Shown: one piece after another, positions 32,546 to 42,451 of the stretch
Position numbering within the stretch: position 1 is the first letter of the stretch
Layout of the letters: each line of letters begins with the position of its first letter
Assembly (NCBI GenBank): GCA_949752795.1
Contig: OX457058.1
Span: forward strand, 155,258,353 to 155,322,352
From: Hyperoodon ampullatus
Lineage: Eukaryota > Chordata > Mammalia > Artiodactyla > Ziphiidae
Length of the DNA stretch: 64,000 nucleotides
Reading direction: 5' to 3'
Translations under genes and position numbers: made by a program
The notes under the pieces: generated by a model
What the model was told of the DNA's origin: nothing
The model's database searches: none
Seen by the model: only the letters and a program-made list of their open reading frames with translations

Positions 32546-33638
32546 TGTTCCTTTGTTTGTTTAAACGTACCACTCAACCCTAATGACACAAAGGATTGTA
32601 AATGACAAATAAAGTACATGCTTGGTAGTTGTGGTGAATGATTCCTTGGACAATAAAGCAGTCAGAGTTCTATAGCTTAGCTACTAACTTGACCAAGACT
32701 TGCCAGGATTTTGCAGCTGAAATTGATGCTTTTTCTGCCTAGTGGAAGTACAGCTCCCTTTTGCTAACGGACCTTCCTGGAGGCTGGTTGGTGTCTCCGT
32801 AATGGATGTGAGTATCCCATTGGTAGGCTTGAGTACCCACTACCCGCCTCCAACAGGGAGCAGCTGTTATGTGCTGACATCAGAGTGTTTCAAGGTTAGG
32901 GCTCTTTGGCCTGGGTAGTGGCTACCAAGGATGTCTGGTGGAAGCAGGAGCAAGGGAGTGTATAAAATTGGGGTAGCCACACAGGTGAGTGTGGGATGTA
33001 TAAGGGGAAGCAAAATTCAATGGCCGGGGAGCCAAGTAAGCACACAAGGGAAGGAAGGGGCCAAAGTGGAGGTGGGAAGGAGGGACTGAGGCCCCATGAC
33101 CGTTGCCTTGCCCAGGCCTGGAACACCAGAGCTTCTTTCTAAATGTGAGGGTGAGTAAGCCCAGTTAAAGATGGAGAGTCAGGGGGGTGCTGGAAGGATG
33201 GGCCGAGGAGCTAGGTTTATTGAGGACATCCTTTACTCCTTTCCTTCTAAGTCTGACCCCTCCCAGAGAGCATCAGATTTCGGTTCAGAAGCTCATGAGC
33301 AGCTTGGCCTTCTGCAGGAGGGCCAGGAAGGATGTAATACCAGTGTCTGGTGCAGCTCTTCCAGAAGTGATTTCCTTAGATCACAGTTCTGTGAGGGGCT
33401 TTTCCTCCCTTGTCAAATAAGTTTGGGGAACACTGCATCAATATCCCTATCTTGAAGAGCCATTAGCACGTTAAAAGTTCTTAGAAACCCTGCACTGAAG
33501 AAAGCTGTTGAATTTTATCTACCTTTTCCTCAGGTTGCCCTGCCACAGGAAATGGGAAGCCGCACTACGGTAACCAGCTGGGGAGTAGTGGAGGGCACAG
33601 ACATTCAGTCTGTGACAGGAATTGTGAGTAGGAGATTG
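32546..33638. other. Unclassified DNA
   Basis: Single-copy-looking. No exon, RNA or repeat recognised; purine-rich around 32990-33090. Confidence 0.4.
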
Positions 33639-33647
33639 TGGATCATT

Positions 33648-33861
33648 TTTTTTTTTTTTTTTTTTTTTTGCGGTACGCGGGCCTCTCACTGTTGTGGCCT
33701 CTCCCGTTGCGGAGCACAGGCTCTGGACGCACAGGCTCAGCGGCCATGGCTCATGGGCCCAGCCGCTCCGCGGCATGTGGTATCCTCCCGGACCGGGGCA
33801 CGAACCTGTGTCCCCTGCATCGGCAGGCGGACTCTCAACCACTGCGCCACCAGGGAAGCCC
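33648..33861 (-). mobile_element. CHR-1-type SINE
   Basis: The 9-bp TSD TGGATCATT is at 33639-33647 and 33862-33870. About 22 T, then 'gcggtacgcgggcctctca'. One of the best preserved copies; the antisense B box is intact. Confidence 0.93.
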
Positions 33862-33870
33862 TGGATCATT

Positions 33871-34521
33871 CTTTATATCATGCTCACTACTAGTTCAGCC
33901 ATTCTGGCCTTTGTGTTTCTGGAGTCCATCTAGCTGTTCTAGCTAGGTAGTGCCTCTGCATGAGCAGCTTAGCGTGTTCCTTGTCCTAGAGCCCCCCACC
34001 CCCCCTCCTCCCGTTCACCCACATCCCCACCTGGTTCTTCAAGGACTGCATCAGTCTTGTCTCCACTCCCCCCTCACTGGCTCACAGAGGCTTTTCCTGA
34101 GCACCCTGCTTAAAGCTGGCCTCTGCAGTCATTTTATTTATAGGGCTTTTCCTCTTCTGAAATTAATTTACTTACTTGTCCTTCTGCTAGAATGAGATTT
34201 CCAGGAGAGCTGCGATCTTTTCTCCTCTACCGTGGCATGCCCATAGTTGTCAGCTTCTTCATACAAGTTAGTAGCTAATGGTCCTCAGGTCTGATTGAGC
34301 CCTCCCTTGGGACAGGCACTGCTCTTGGAGCTTTCCCTGTGTTTTTGCGTTTGTGAGACTTGTTGACTAAATTAGTGAGGGGAGCCGTCTCCTCACCCCC
34401 CATACAACTCTGGCCCGCAGCTAGTCCTACCTTGACCATTCTGGTCGGCACTAGCCCTCTTCCTCCAATGCACCATCTGCTGCTTGGGAACCGCATTTCA
34501 TGTGCAGATCATAATTTACCT
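33871..34521. other. Unclassified DNA
   Basis: C-rich tract 33990-34010. No gene recognised. Confidence 0.4.
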
Positions 34522-34536
34522 GTTGAGTCCCTTCTT

Positions 34537-34592
34537 TTTTTTAAAATTTTATTGGAGTATAGTTGATTTACAATGTCGTGTTAGTTTCAGGT
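34537..34592 (-). mobile_element. Very short LINE-1 3' end insertion
   Basis: Only 56 bp of antisense LINE-1 3' UTR ('attggagtatagttgattta') plus a T run. The flanks 'gttgagtcccttctt' (34522-34536) and 'gttgattcccttctt' (34593-34607) form a 15-bp TSD with one mismatch. Confidence 0.85.
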
Positions 34593-34799
34593 GTTGATTC
34601 CCTTCTTACCAATGGTTAAAATTAATTGGGTGGTTTTTTTTAAATAACAACTTTACAATTTGCTTTGTAATGATTATTGTAGCTTTGCTGCAAAAAAAGA
34701 AGTTTCTGAACTGTGCTGCAGTATTGCTGATAAAGCCCTTCTCTGGGCTGGTAACACCTAAATAGGGGCTTCTTGGCAGCAGGAACTCTCACTCACTTA

Positions 34800-35070
34800 C
34801 CTCCATTACCAGGTGTTCATTGAGCATGTAACATGGGCTAGGCAATGGGCAAGTGCTGAGGACAGTGTTGAACAGACAGGCACCACCCTGGACCCCCCCG
34901 TGCTTACATCCTAGAGGAGTTTTATGGTGGTTCTGCACATCTCATGGTGTTAACCCATTCATTTATTCATTCATTCAATCACCTGTTCACTCATTCACCA
35001 GTATTTATACCAACCAGGTTCTAGGCACTGTGCTTGGTATAGGCACACAACAGTGAATATCAACAGATAC
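34800..35070 (+). mobile_element. Two L2-like fragments
   Basis: 34800-34915 ('gttcattgagcatgtaacat') and 34955-35070 ('cattcatttattcattcatt', 'ctaggcactgtgcttggtat') carry similar L2-type phrases in the same orientation. Confidence 0.45.
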
Positions 35071-36018
35071 ATAACTCACCGGACAGGGTATAGGGGAAGG
35101 GACAGGTAGCTATAAGGCCTATCAAGCTGTGTAAGGGGTTTGCTATAGTTTGGGGTACCTGGGAGGGCTTCCTTGATCTGAAAGAGGAGGAGGTGTTCAC
35201 TGGACACTGTGGCCTGCTTTTGCTGACACTGGGAACAGAAGTGCCCTGAGGTAGGAGGAAGCTGTGATGTTCTGGAAACCCAGAGAAGAGCAGTGAGCTG
35301 GGAGCCAGGGAGAAGGGGCATCTTGTGGGTCCCTGTGGACAAATAGGAACTCCAACCGTGGCTTTTATTTAAACAAAGACTTTTTTTCAGTGTAACTCAA
35401 TCCTAGGCCTGCAGCAAATTGTTCCCCTTCCTAGGGAGAGTGAGGCTGGAGACAGACATGCCCTTTGAAAGAGGCCTCTAGAGAGGCCCTGTGCTGGGTG
35501 TCTGCAAGGAGCAGAGGGTCGGTGTGAGGGCTGACACTGAGCGCTGCAGGCTTGTAGAATAAACACCACCAGGAACAGGTTGTTATCCACTGCCTCCTCG
35601 GAATCCCTTCCCGCTTGCAGTGAGGCGACTGTTTGTACAAGTCAAACATCGATTCAGCAGCTGGTGGGAAAGTGTTCTGGGCTGGAGGGGGAGGGGCTGA
35701 TCGCAGGGAGTGGGGAGGAAGGGGGGAGGGGAAACTGGCAGCGGGAGAGAGTTGGGGGAGGCCGGCACTCAGGGGTTAATTCCTCCTGCCTGTGTCTCTG
35801 CCCCTCTCTGCTGGCAGGCTGTATTTATAGATGGGATAATTGCAGAGGCTTTGAAAGCAGGGCACTGGAAGAGAGGGGCTGGTGGGTGCTGGTGGAGAGG
35901 CCTGGGCCCCACCTGCTGCTGGGAGCTGCCCCTCCCCCGTCCTCGGTTCTCAGGCCTCCTTAGGAGACCTCGCTCAGACAAAGGGGCGGGTGCTGACTAG
36001 CAACGTCCTCGCAAGGTG
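35071..36018. other. Single-copy-looking GC-rich DNA
   Basis: No repeat recognised. Several overlapping open frames on both strands reflect GC content; none has a domain. The right part is described as a candidate regulatory stretch. Confidence 0.45.
35640..36000 (+). promoter_or_regulatory. Candidate regulatory stretch (unproven)
   Basis: A purine-rich block (35680-35760) is followed by 'tctgctggcag', a TATA/MEF2-like 'ctgtatttatagatgg' at 35819-35834, and several E-boxes (CAGCTG near 35659, CACCTG near 35911). It is free of recognised repeats. This is pattern reading only; no transcript is known to me. Confidence 0.25.
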
Positions 36019-36460
36019 TTAAGCGCCTCACTTTTAATCCCCCAAACTGCCCTAGGTGGTGAATACAGTTACTTCCCCAGCTCTTTGGTAAGACCTTTCC
36101 TGACCACCTTAGCTAGAGGCGCGCCTACACCCGAACCCACCGGCCACTCTCTAGAACCTCACCATGTTTCTACTTCTTTCATAGCACTGATCATAGTCGG
36201 ACAGTTGTCTTATTTTTTACGTGTTTTTAGTGTCTGTTTTGTCTATCTTGTTTGCTGAATGCCTGGCCTAGAATAGGTGCTCGAGAAATATTTGTTGAAT
36301 AAATGAATGCTTATTTAATAGAATAGGAAACTGAGGCTCAGAGTGGTGAAGTAATTCTCGGGGTCACATGGGGTATAAAGTAGCTGAGCTGAAATTAGTG
36401 TCCAGGTCTGATTGTCATCAAAGCTTAAGGTCCTACCAGTGGACCAGGAGTCTCAAACAC
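36019..36460 (-). mobile_element. MIR SINE split by an L2
   Basis: The left part 36019-36078 ('taagcgcctcacttttaatc') and the right part 36318-36460 ('aataggaaactgaggctcag') are consecutive pieces of one antisense MIR. The gap is an L2 fragment. Confidence 0.75.
36079..36312 (+). mobile_element. L2 LINE 3' end inside MIR
   Basis: 'taagacctttcctgaccacc', 'cctggcctagaataggtgct' and terminal 'ttgttgaataaatgaatgc' mark an L2 3' end inserted into a MIR. Confidence 0.75.
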
Positions 36461-36502
36461 AGGGCCCAGGCCACTCAGGTGAGTGAGTGAGTGTGAACAG
36501 GG

Positions 36503-36504
<2 letters not shown>

Positions 36505-36568
<64 letters not shown>
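36505..36568. repeat. (GT)32 microsatellite
   Basis: 64 bp of uninterrupted GT units, preceded by a GAGT-rich stretch. Likely length-polymorphic. Confidence 0.98.
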
Positions 36569-36571
<3 letters not shown>

Positions 36572-36639
36572 GAGTGCTGCCTCTGGTGCATGGAGCTCCC
36601 TCCTGACCCTGGCTGAAGGGGCAGGTGCTGTTCAGCTGT

Positions 36640-36825
36640 GGCTAATTGTTGCTAAATCTTCCGATTTTCAGGACAAGCCAGAAATCTGGATTTTTATGTG
36701 AAATGTCCTGGATTTTAAATGCTGGCAACGAATCCACATTTAAAAAACACACCACACAGAGCACAGCCAAACCCATCACAGCTGTGGGCTGGATGGGGCC
36801 ATGGTTTGCAACCTCTGTTCTCAAC
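36640..36825. mobile_element. hAT-type fossil
   Basis: 'gttgctaaatcttccgattt' to 'ggatggggccatggtttgca' with 'acctctgttctc' at the end resembles a short hAT-type element. Family not assigned. Confidence 0.45.
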
Positions 36826-36894
36826 TTGCCTGCCTTGTATTGAAAAGCAACACAAATAAGGCTCATCCCTTCCACGGACACTGCACATTGGGTA

Positions 36895-37040
36895 TTTCAT
36901 AGCCTTTCTTTACCTAATGTTTCATTTAACATTCACAGTGTTTCAGGAGAGAGGTAGGGGAGACTGCTGTACCCGTTTTAGGGATTAGCAAACAGAGACT
37001 CAGAAGGACTCTTATGAAGCCACAGGGAAGTGGCAGTGAG
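36895..37040 (-). mobile_element. MIR SINE fragment
   Basis: 'tcatttaacattcacagtgt', 'ttagggattagcaaacagag' and 'agccacagggaagtggcag'. Confidence 0.65.
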
Positions 37041-37529
37041 CTCTCACTCTTGGGCCCTTTGCCTTCTAGCCCGGCGTTGTCTGTCCTGCCCAGGACCACC
37101 TCTCGCCATGGGTTTCATTTCTCCTTCTCTACTTGAGATATAGGAGAGAGGTTCTGTGTGATGATTCCCATGTTGTGCCACCCACAGGTTTGGGGTGCCC
37201 CCAGCAGGGTTTATTGCCAGCTCTGTGGAGAGCGGCCTGTGCTAGTTCTTGTTTGGAGATGCAGTTATCAAAATACTGTCACGCTGAGTAATGATATAGC
37301 TCCATCAACACACTTCAATTGTGATTAGGTCTTAACCGTCGTCAGTCAGCCCAACAGGAGACGGGAAGCCCTTGGCTAGTCTGCAAACTCTGGTACAGTG
37401 CAGTGCCTCCCTTATTCAGCCCTGGGCCACCCCAAGAGTGAAAGGGCAGCAGTCGACTGTTGAATGAATGAATGAATTCCCAAGTGCCCATGGGATGAGG
37501 GGAAGAAGACCTCTAATTATACTGTCATA
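37041..37529. other. Single-copy-looking DNA
   Basis: No repeat recognised. 37250-37360 has a dense AT/GC motif pattern reminiscent of conserved non-coding DNA (see findings). Confidence 0.35.
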
Positions 37530-37840
37530 ACCGTAGCTAGCATTTATTGTGCACCTACACATTCCAGATACTGCTTTAAGCCTTTTCCCTGTCTGTTGGG
37601 GGTAATCTGTAAATCTAGAACAGTGACTGGCCCTCTGTAAGTATGTGGAACACGATACCCATTAATGTTTCATGTGATCCTCACAGCAATCCTGGGAGGG
37701 AGGCATTATCATCCCAGTTTGTAGATAAGGAAGCCAAGTCATGGGGAGGTCAAGCGACTTGTCCAGGAAACCCAACCAGCAGTGGTGGGCTCAGGGCTTG
37801 AACCCCCAACTGTCAGACCCCAGAGCTCAGGCTCTCACCC
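37530..37840 (-). mobile_element. MIR SINE with internal extra segment
   Basis: 'gctagcatttattgtgcacc' starts an antisense MIR. A ~70-bp foreign stretch sits at about 37583-37655; the MIR resumes at 'catgtgatcctcacagcaat' and ends 'cagagctcaggctctcaccc'. Confidence 0.75.
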
Positions 37841-38399
37841 ACTTGGGAATCGCAGAGGGAGATTGCCTAGAGAGACCAGAGGAGACAAGAGAAGTGAGGA
37901 AGAGCATTCAAAGGGTCGAGAAAGGAAGGGTGTGTGTGGGAACCAGGCTGATAAAGGGCAGCGAGTGGGGGGCCTCGGGCAGAGAAAGGGCAAGAGTGAA
38001 TTGAATTGGAACCTGGTTCTAGGCGCCCCCTCCCTGCTGCCATGTTTCCCACGTGAACGTGATAGAAGCTGACAGGGCTGGGATTAATCTAAAGGCTTCG
38101 GTTCCCCGAGTACCAGATGAAAATTTGCCTCAAGGCTGGCCAGAGTGTGATTTGTAAGCGGGGCTTAACCTCGGCCGCCAGCCAGGCTTTGTACCCTCCA
38201 CACTTCTCCATGGAGGCTGGAAGGGCCAGGGGCCATCTGCTGAGCCAAGTCAAAAGTGTTTAAAAACAGGCAAGGAACAAGAGAACGGATCAGTTTTTCT
38301 CAGTGAACTTAATGCTCTCTGAAGGAAGTGTGTAATTACATGAACTTACATGTGTGGGGAGAGACCCAGAGCTGTCTGTCTGTGTGTCTCTCTCACCGT
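37841..38399. other. Single-copy-looking DNA, candidate conserved element
   Basis: 38070-38290 contains 'gctgggattaatctaaaggc' and 'gagtgtgatttgtaagcggg' with no repeat signature. Possible conserved non-coding DNA; not testable here. Confidence 0.3.
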
Positions 38400-38580
38400 G
38401 TACTACCGTGGGTGGTCTGGAACCTTTTTCAGTACATGTCTCCACAGCTCATGCATCTGGGTGAGGAAGATGAAGAGGTACAGGTGCTTCAAGCTTTTTT
38501 TTGCCCATGGCCCATAGTAAGAGAAACCTTTGATATCATCACACAGTACACAAATACAAAACAGTGGCACCAGTCTCCGT
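38400..38580. mobile_element. Probable hAT-type fossil
   Basis: 'gcccatggcccatagtaaga' and 'atcatcacacagtacacaaa' resemble members near 19850 and 46330. Confidence 0.4.
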
Positions 38581-38945
38581 GGTCTCATCGGGGCCAGGCC
38601 TGGGAGCCAGGGCTGCTGGTGGGTGTGGTGAGGTCCACATCAAAGCTCAGCCCTCACCTTCAGGGAGGCTGAGCCGGTGTGGTCATGTCAGGAGGTGAGT
38701 TGAAGATAATGGTGGTTAGAGCCTTTTCCTTGAGCAAGCCAGGCCAGGTAAATCTGGGAAGGTACTTAAAATGGGATCAGGGTAGGTTAACTCCAGTTCT
38801 CCTTCTCTGTTTGACAGTCTATGGGGACTGAGTGTTGGCCAATGAGCTGCAACAATAAGACTGTTGGGGGCTTCTGGAAAAGATGTTTCCTTCCTGGTAA
38901 GTAAGAAGTATAAAAGGAAAAAGCCATTTTGCTGCTCTCTCTTTT

Positions 38946-39950
38946 TTAAAACTTTATTTTCTACACATTTTTAAAGATTACTGTCCATTTATAGTTATTT
39001 CAAAATATTGGCTATATTCCCCATGTTATGCAATATATCCTTGTAGTTTGTTTTATAACTAGTAGTTTGTGCCTCTTAATCCCTTATCCCTATATTGCCC
39101 CTCCCCCTTACCTCTCCCCACTGGTTACCACTAGTTTGTTCTCTATATCTGTGAGTCTGCTTCTTTTTTGTAATATTCACTAGCTTGTTGTGTTTTTAAG
39201 AGTCCACGTATAAGTGATACCATACAGTATTTGTCTTTCTCTGACTTACTTCACTTAGCATAATGCCCTCCAAGTCCATCCATGTTGCTGCATATGGCAA
39301 AATTTCATTCTTTTTTTATGGCTGAGTAGTATTCCATTGTGTGTGTGTGTATAATGTGTATTATATATAATGTGTATTTTATATATAATGTGTATCATAT
39401 ATATATATGTGTGTGTATATATATATATATGGTCACATCTTCTTTATCCGTTCATCTGTTGATGGAAACTTAGGTTGCTTCCATATCTTGGGAGCTGTAA
39501 ATAATGCTACTATGAACATTAGGGTGTATGTATCTTTTCAAATCAGTGTTTTTGTTTTTTTTTTAAATATATACCCAGGAGTGGAATTGCTGGGTCATAT
39601 GGTAGTTCTATTTTTAGTTTTTTGAGAAACCTCCATAATGTTTTCCATAGTGACTGCACCAATTTACCTTCCCACCAACAGTGTACAAGGGTTCCCTTTT
39701 TTCCTCATCCTTGCTAACATTTGTTATTTGTGTTCTTTTTGATGATAGCCATTCTGACAGGTGTGAGGTGATACCTCATTTTGGTTTTGATTGCACTTCC
39801 CTGATGATTAGCGATGTTGAGCATCTTTTCATGTGCCTGTTGGCCATCTGCATTTCCTCTTTGGAAAAATGTCTATTCAGTTCTTCTGCCCATTTTTTAA
39901 TTGGGCTGTTTCTTTTTTTGATGTTGAGTTGTGTGAGCTGTTTATTTATG
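38946..39950 (-). mobile_element. LINE-1, 5'-truncated, antisense
   Basis: Continuous LINE-1 from the 3' UTR ('ccattatagttatttc'-like start) into the ORF2 end ('ccattttttaattgggctgt'). The flanks 'gctgctctctctttttt' (38931) and 'gctgctctctttttt' (39953) look like a TSD with a 2-bp difference. It serves as the intact reference for the gap in 8698-9866. Confidence 0.85.
39338..39432. repeat. GT/AT-rich minisatellite in LINE-1
   Basis: GT units, then about three ~18-bp units of the type 'aatgtgtattttatatat', then AT and GT runs. This replaces the short spacer after 'attccattgt' seen in other copies. Confidence 0.85.
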
Positions 39951-40000
39951 CTGCTGCTCTCTTTTTTGAATAGTGTTTTGGATACTGTTGTGTGATTATA

Positions 40001-40052
40001 TGATGGTTGGAATATTGCAGCCATGGTGATGGTTGGAATATTGCAGCCATGA
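40001..40052 (+). repeat. 26-bp tandem duplication
   Basis: Two adjacent copies starting 'tgatggttggaatattgcag', 40001-40026 and 40027-40052, differing only in the last base. Confidence 0.95.
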
Positions 40053-40240
40053 TGTGACTATGAGGGGAATGTAACATAAGGAGGATGGCAGAGGATTGAT
40101 GGAACTAGGCCAAGCTGGGGTACTTACCCTGGGATCACCTACCTCTACTTCTTGTCTAGTAAGTAATAACTGTCTCTATAGTTGAAGCCACTGTTGGTCG
40201 TATTTCTAATCCTTGCAGCTGAAATAATCCTAACTGATTT

Positions 40241-40654
40241 AGAAGCAGAAACTTGGAGGCTGTATTCTGGGCTTTAGGAGGTCCAGACTTTTTGGACTGA
40301 GTCCTAGAAACAATGTTGGATGATTCAGACCAATGGGTTGGCTTGCACCTTACTTTTTTGTGTGTGAGTGAAGTTAGCATGGCACCTCATAGTGTTGGCT
40401 CAGGATGCCTATTCCTTGTGTGTTTTGCTCTATTTGATTTCCTTGCTACTTTTCTCTTTTATAAGAAGAAAAAAAATCACTTTGAATTGACGGGGGAGTT
40501 TCAGTTTCATTTTCAATCAAAAAAATGTCCTGGCCAAGTGCATTGGAATAGTCACACATAAGGAGCTAAGTACCCAAGGGTGATGGTGAGAAGAGAATGG
40601 GGAAGAGGACCTCTAAATAGCTAACATTAATTGCACACCTATATATATGAGACA
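40241..40654. other. Unclassified DNA
   Basis: No gene recognised. A short MIR-like scrap ('agctaacattaattgcacac') lies near 40619. Confidence 0.4.
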
Positions 40655-41270
40655 TAAAAAATTGAATTCTGGGACTCTAAGTTTTATTTCATTGATCTAT
40701 ATATTTATCCTTAGGCCAGTGCCACCCTGTGTTGATTACAGTAGCTTTGAAGTAACTTTTGAAATTGGGAAGTGTAAGTCCTACAAATTTGTTCTTTTTC
40801 AAGATTATTTTGACTATTCTGGATCTCTTGAATTTCCATATGAATTTTAGGATCAGCATGTCAATTTCTGCAAAAAGGCAGTAGGGATTTTGATATACTG
40901 AATCTGTACATACATTTGGGGTGTACTGCCATCTTAACAATATTAAGTCTTCTGATCAATGAACATGGGATGGCTTTCTATTTTTTAAGTCTTATTTGAT
41001 ATCAGCAATGTTTTGTAGTTTTCAGAGTACAAGCTTACACTTCTTAAGTTTATTCCTAAGTATTTAATTCTCTTTGCTATTGTAAATGGAGTTGTTTCTT
41101 AATTTCATTTTTAGATTGTTCATTGCAAGTGTATAGAAATACAATTGATTTTTGTATATTGATTTTGTATCCTGCAGTCTTGCTGAACTCATTTCTTCTG
41201 GGTAATTCTTCATGGGATAAGTATTTTTTTTCTCTCCGTAATTCTACTTGTTGCTGATCTCCAAGCTTGG
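40655..41270 (-). mobile_element. Old LINE-1 (L1M-type) ORF2 remnant
   Basis: 'tcattgatctatatatttat', 'gattacagtagctttgaagt', 'gaacatgggatggctttcta' and 'cctgcagtcttgctgaactc' are in ORF2 antisense order. Frames are broken. Confidence 0.8.
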
Positions 41271-41734
41271 CTCCATAAGTGTTTTTTCCATTTTTAATAT
41301 AAGTAGACAGAACATTTGAAAAGCATGTAAACCTGGTGAGGCTAGACATTTCCAACCCCCCTGCTTTTTTTAAATTAGTTTCACTTTTGCTTTGAGTCTG
41401 AGATACGGAACAAGATGGGGAATAATCTCAGGTATCTGGGGAAGAAAGGAAAAGGAGATCCATTTACTTAGGGAATTAGAAGAGCCGGTTTGAGCAGAAA
41501 CAGGAACAAAGGAGAGAGAGCAAGAAAGGGGAAATACCCAACACCATGAAGTAAGTTCCCTGAGGGAACTTACCCAAGGAGGTGAGAGAAGGAGAGTGAG
41601 GGGGAGAACATGAAGGCAGTGTTCAGAAAAAGGCACGTAGGGTATCTGTCACTGAGCCTGGTTGCCCAGGTGAGGGGGTACCAGCGACATGCCCAGGAAA
41701 GGCTCTTTAGTGTTGGTGTGGCTGGGAGTAAAGA
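41271..41734. other. Unclassified DNA
   Basis: Purine-rich 41440-41610. No feature recognised. Confidence 0.4.
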
Positions 41735-42451
41735 ACACTGTTGCCACCCAGTTCTCAATATTTGCATCAACTACTATTGCATATCTGCTATGAGTTTGGC
41801 ACTTTCATTCATGACTCCTTTAAATGACTCTGGATGGTAGATGATGTTATCTCTATTTTACAGGCAAGGGAATTGAGCCTCAGGGAAGTTCAGGAACTTT
41901 CCCAGTTAGTGAAGGATAAAGTCAAAAGCCGAGAACTATGTGTCTGTTGGCAATCTGTATATCTTCTTTGGAGAAATGTCTATTTAGGTCTTCTGCCCAT
42001 TTTTGGATTGGGTTGTTTGTTTTTTTGTTATTGAGCTGCATGAGCTGCTTGTAAATTTTGGAGATTAATCCTTTGTCAGTTGCTTCATTTGCAAATATTT
42101 TCTCCCATTCTGAGGGTTGTCTTTTCGTCTTGTTTATGGTTTCCTTTGCTGTGCAAAAGCTTTTGTTTCATTAGGTCCCATTTGTTTATTTTTATTTCCA
42201 TTTCTCTAGGAGGTGGGTCAAAAAGGATCTTGCTGTGATTTATGTCATAGAGTGTTCTGCCTATGTTTTCCTCTAAGAGTTTGATAGTGTCTGGCCTTAC
42301 ATTTAGGTCTTTAATCCATTTTGAGCTTATTTTTGTGTATGGTGTTAGGGAGTGTTCTAATTTCATACTTTTACATGTAGCTGTCCAGTTTTCCCAGCAC
42401 CACTTATTGAAGAGGCTGTCCTTTCTCCACTGTAGATTCCTGCCTCCTTTA

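Larger units (their letters stand above)
38810..40240 (+). mobile_element. MLT1-type LTR split by LINE-1
   Basis: The left part (38810-38945) has 'ttggccaatgagctgcaaca' and 'gggggcttctggaaaa'. The right part (39953-40240) has 'gaggatggcagaggattgat' and ends 'aataatcctaactgattt'. Order and content fit one old MLT1 LTR interrupted by the LINE-1. Confidence 0.65.

Noticed and set aside
35580..36000. First exon of a protein-coding gene
   Set aside because: Several open frames exist on both strands but none has a recognisable protein; kept only as a possible regulatory stretch.
36505..36568. CRISPR-like or other array structure
   Set aside because: A simple dinucleotide microsatellite; no spacer-repeat pattern anywhere in the window, and the host is a mammal.
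36483..36701. Open frame with a cysteine-valine repeat
   Set aside because: It is simply the (GT)32 microsatellite translated.
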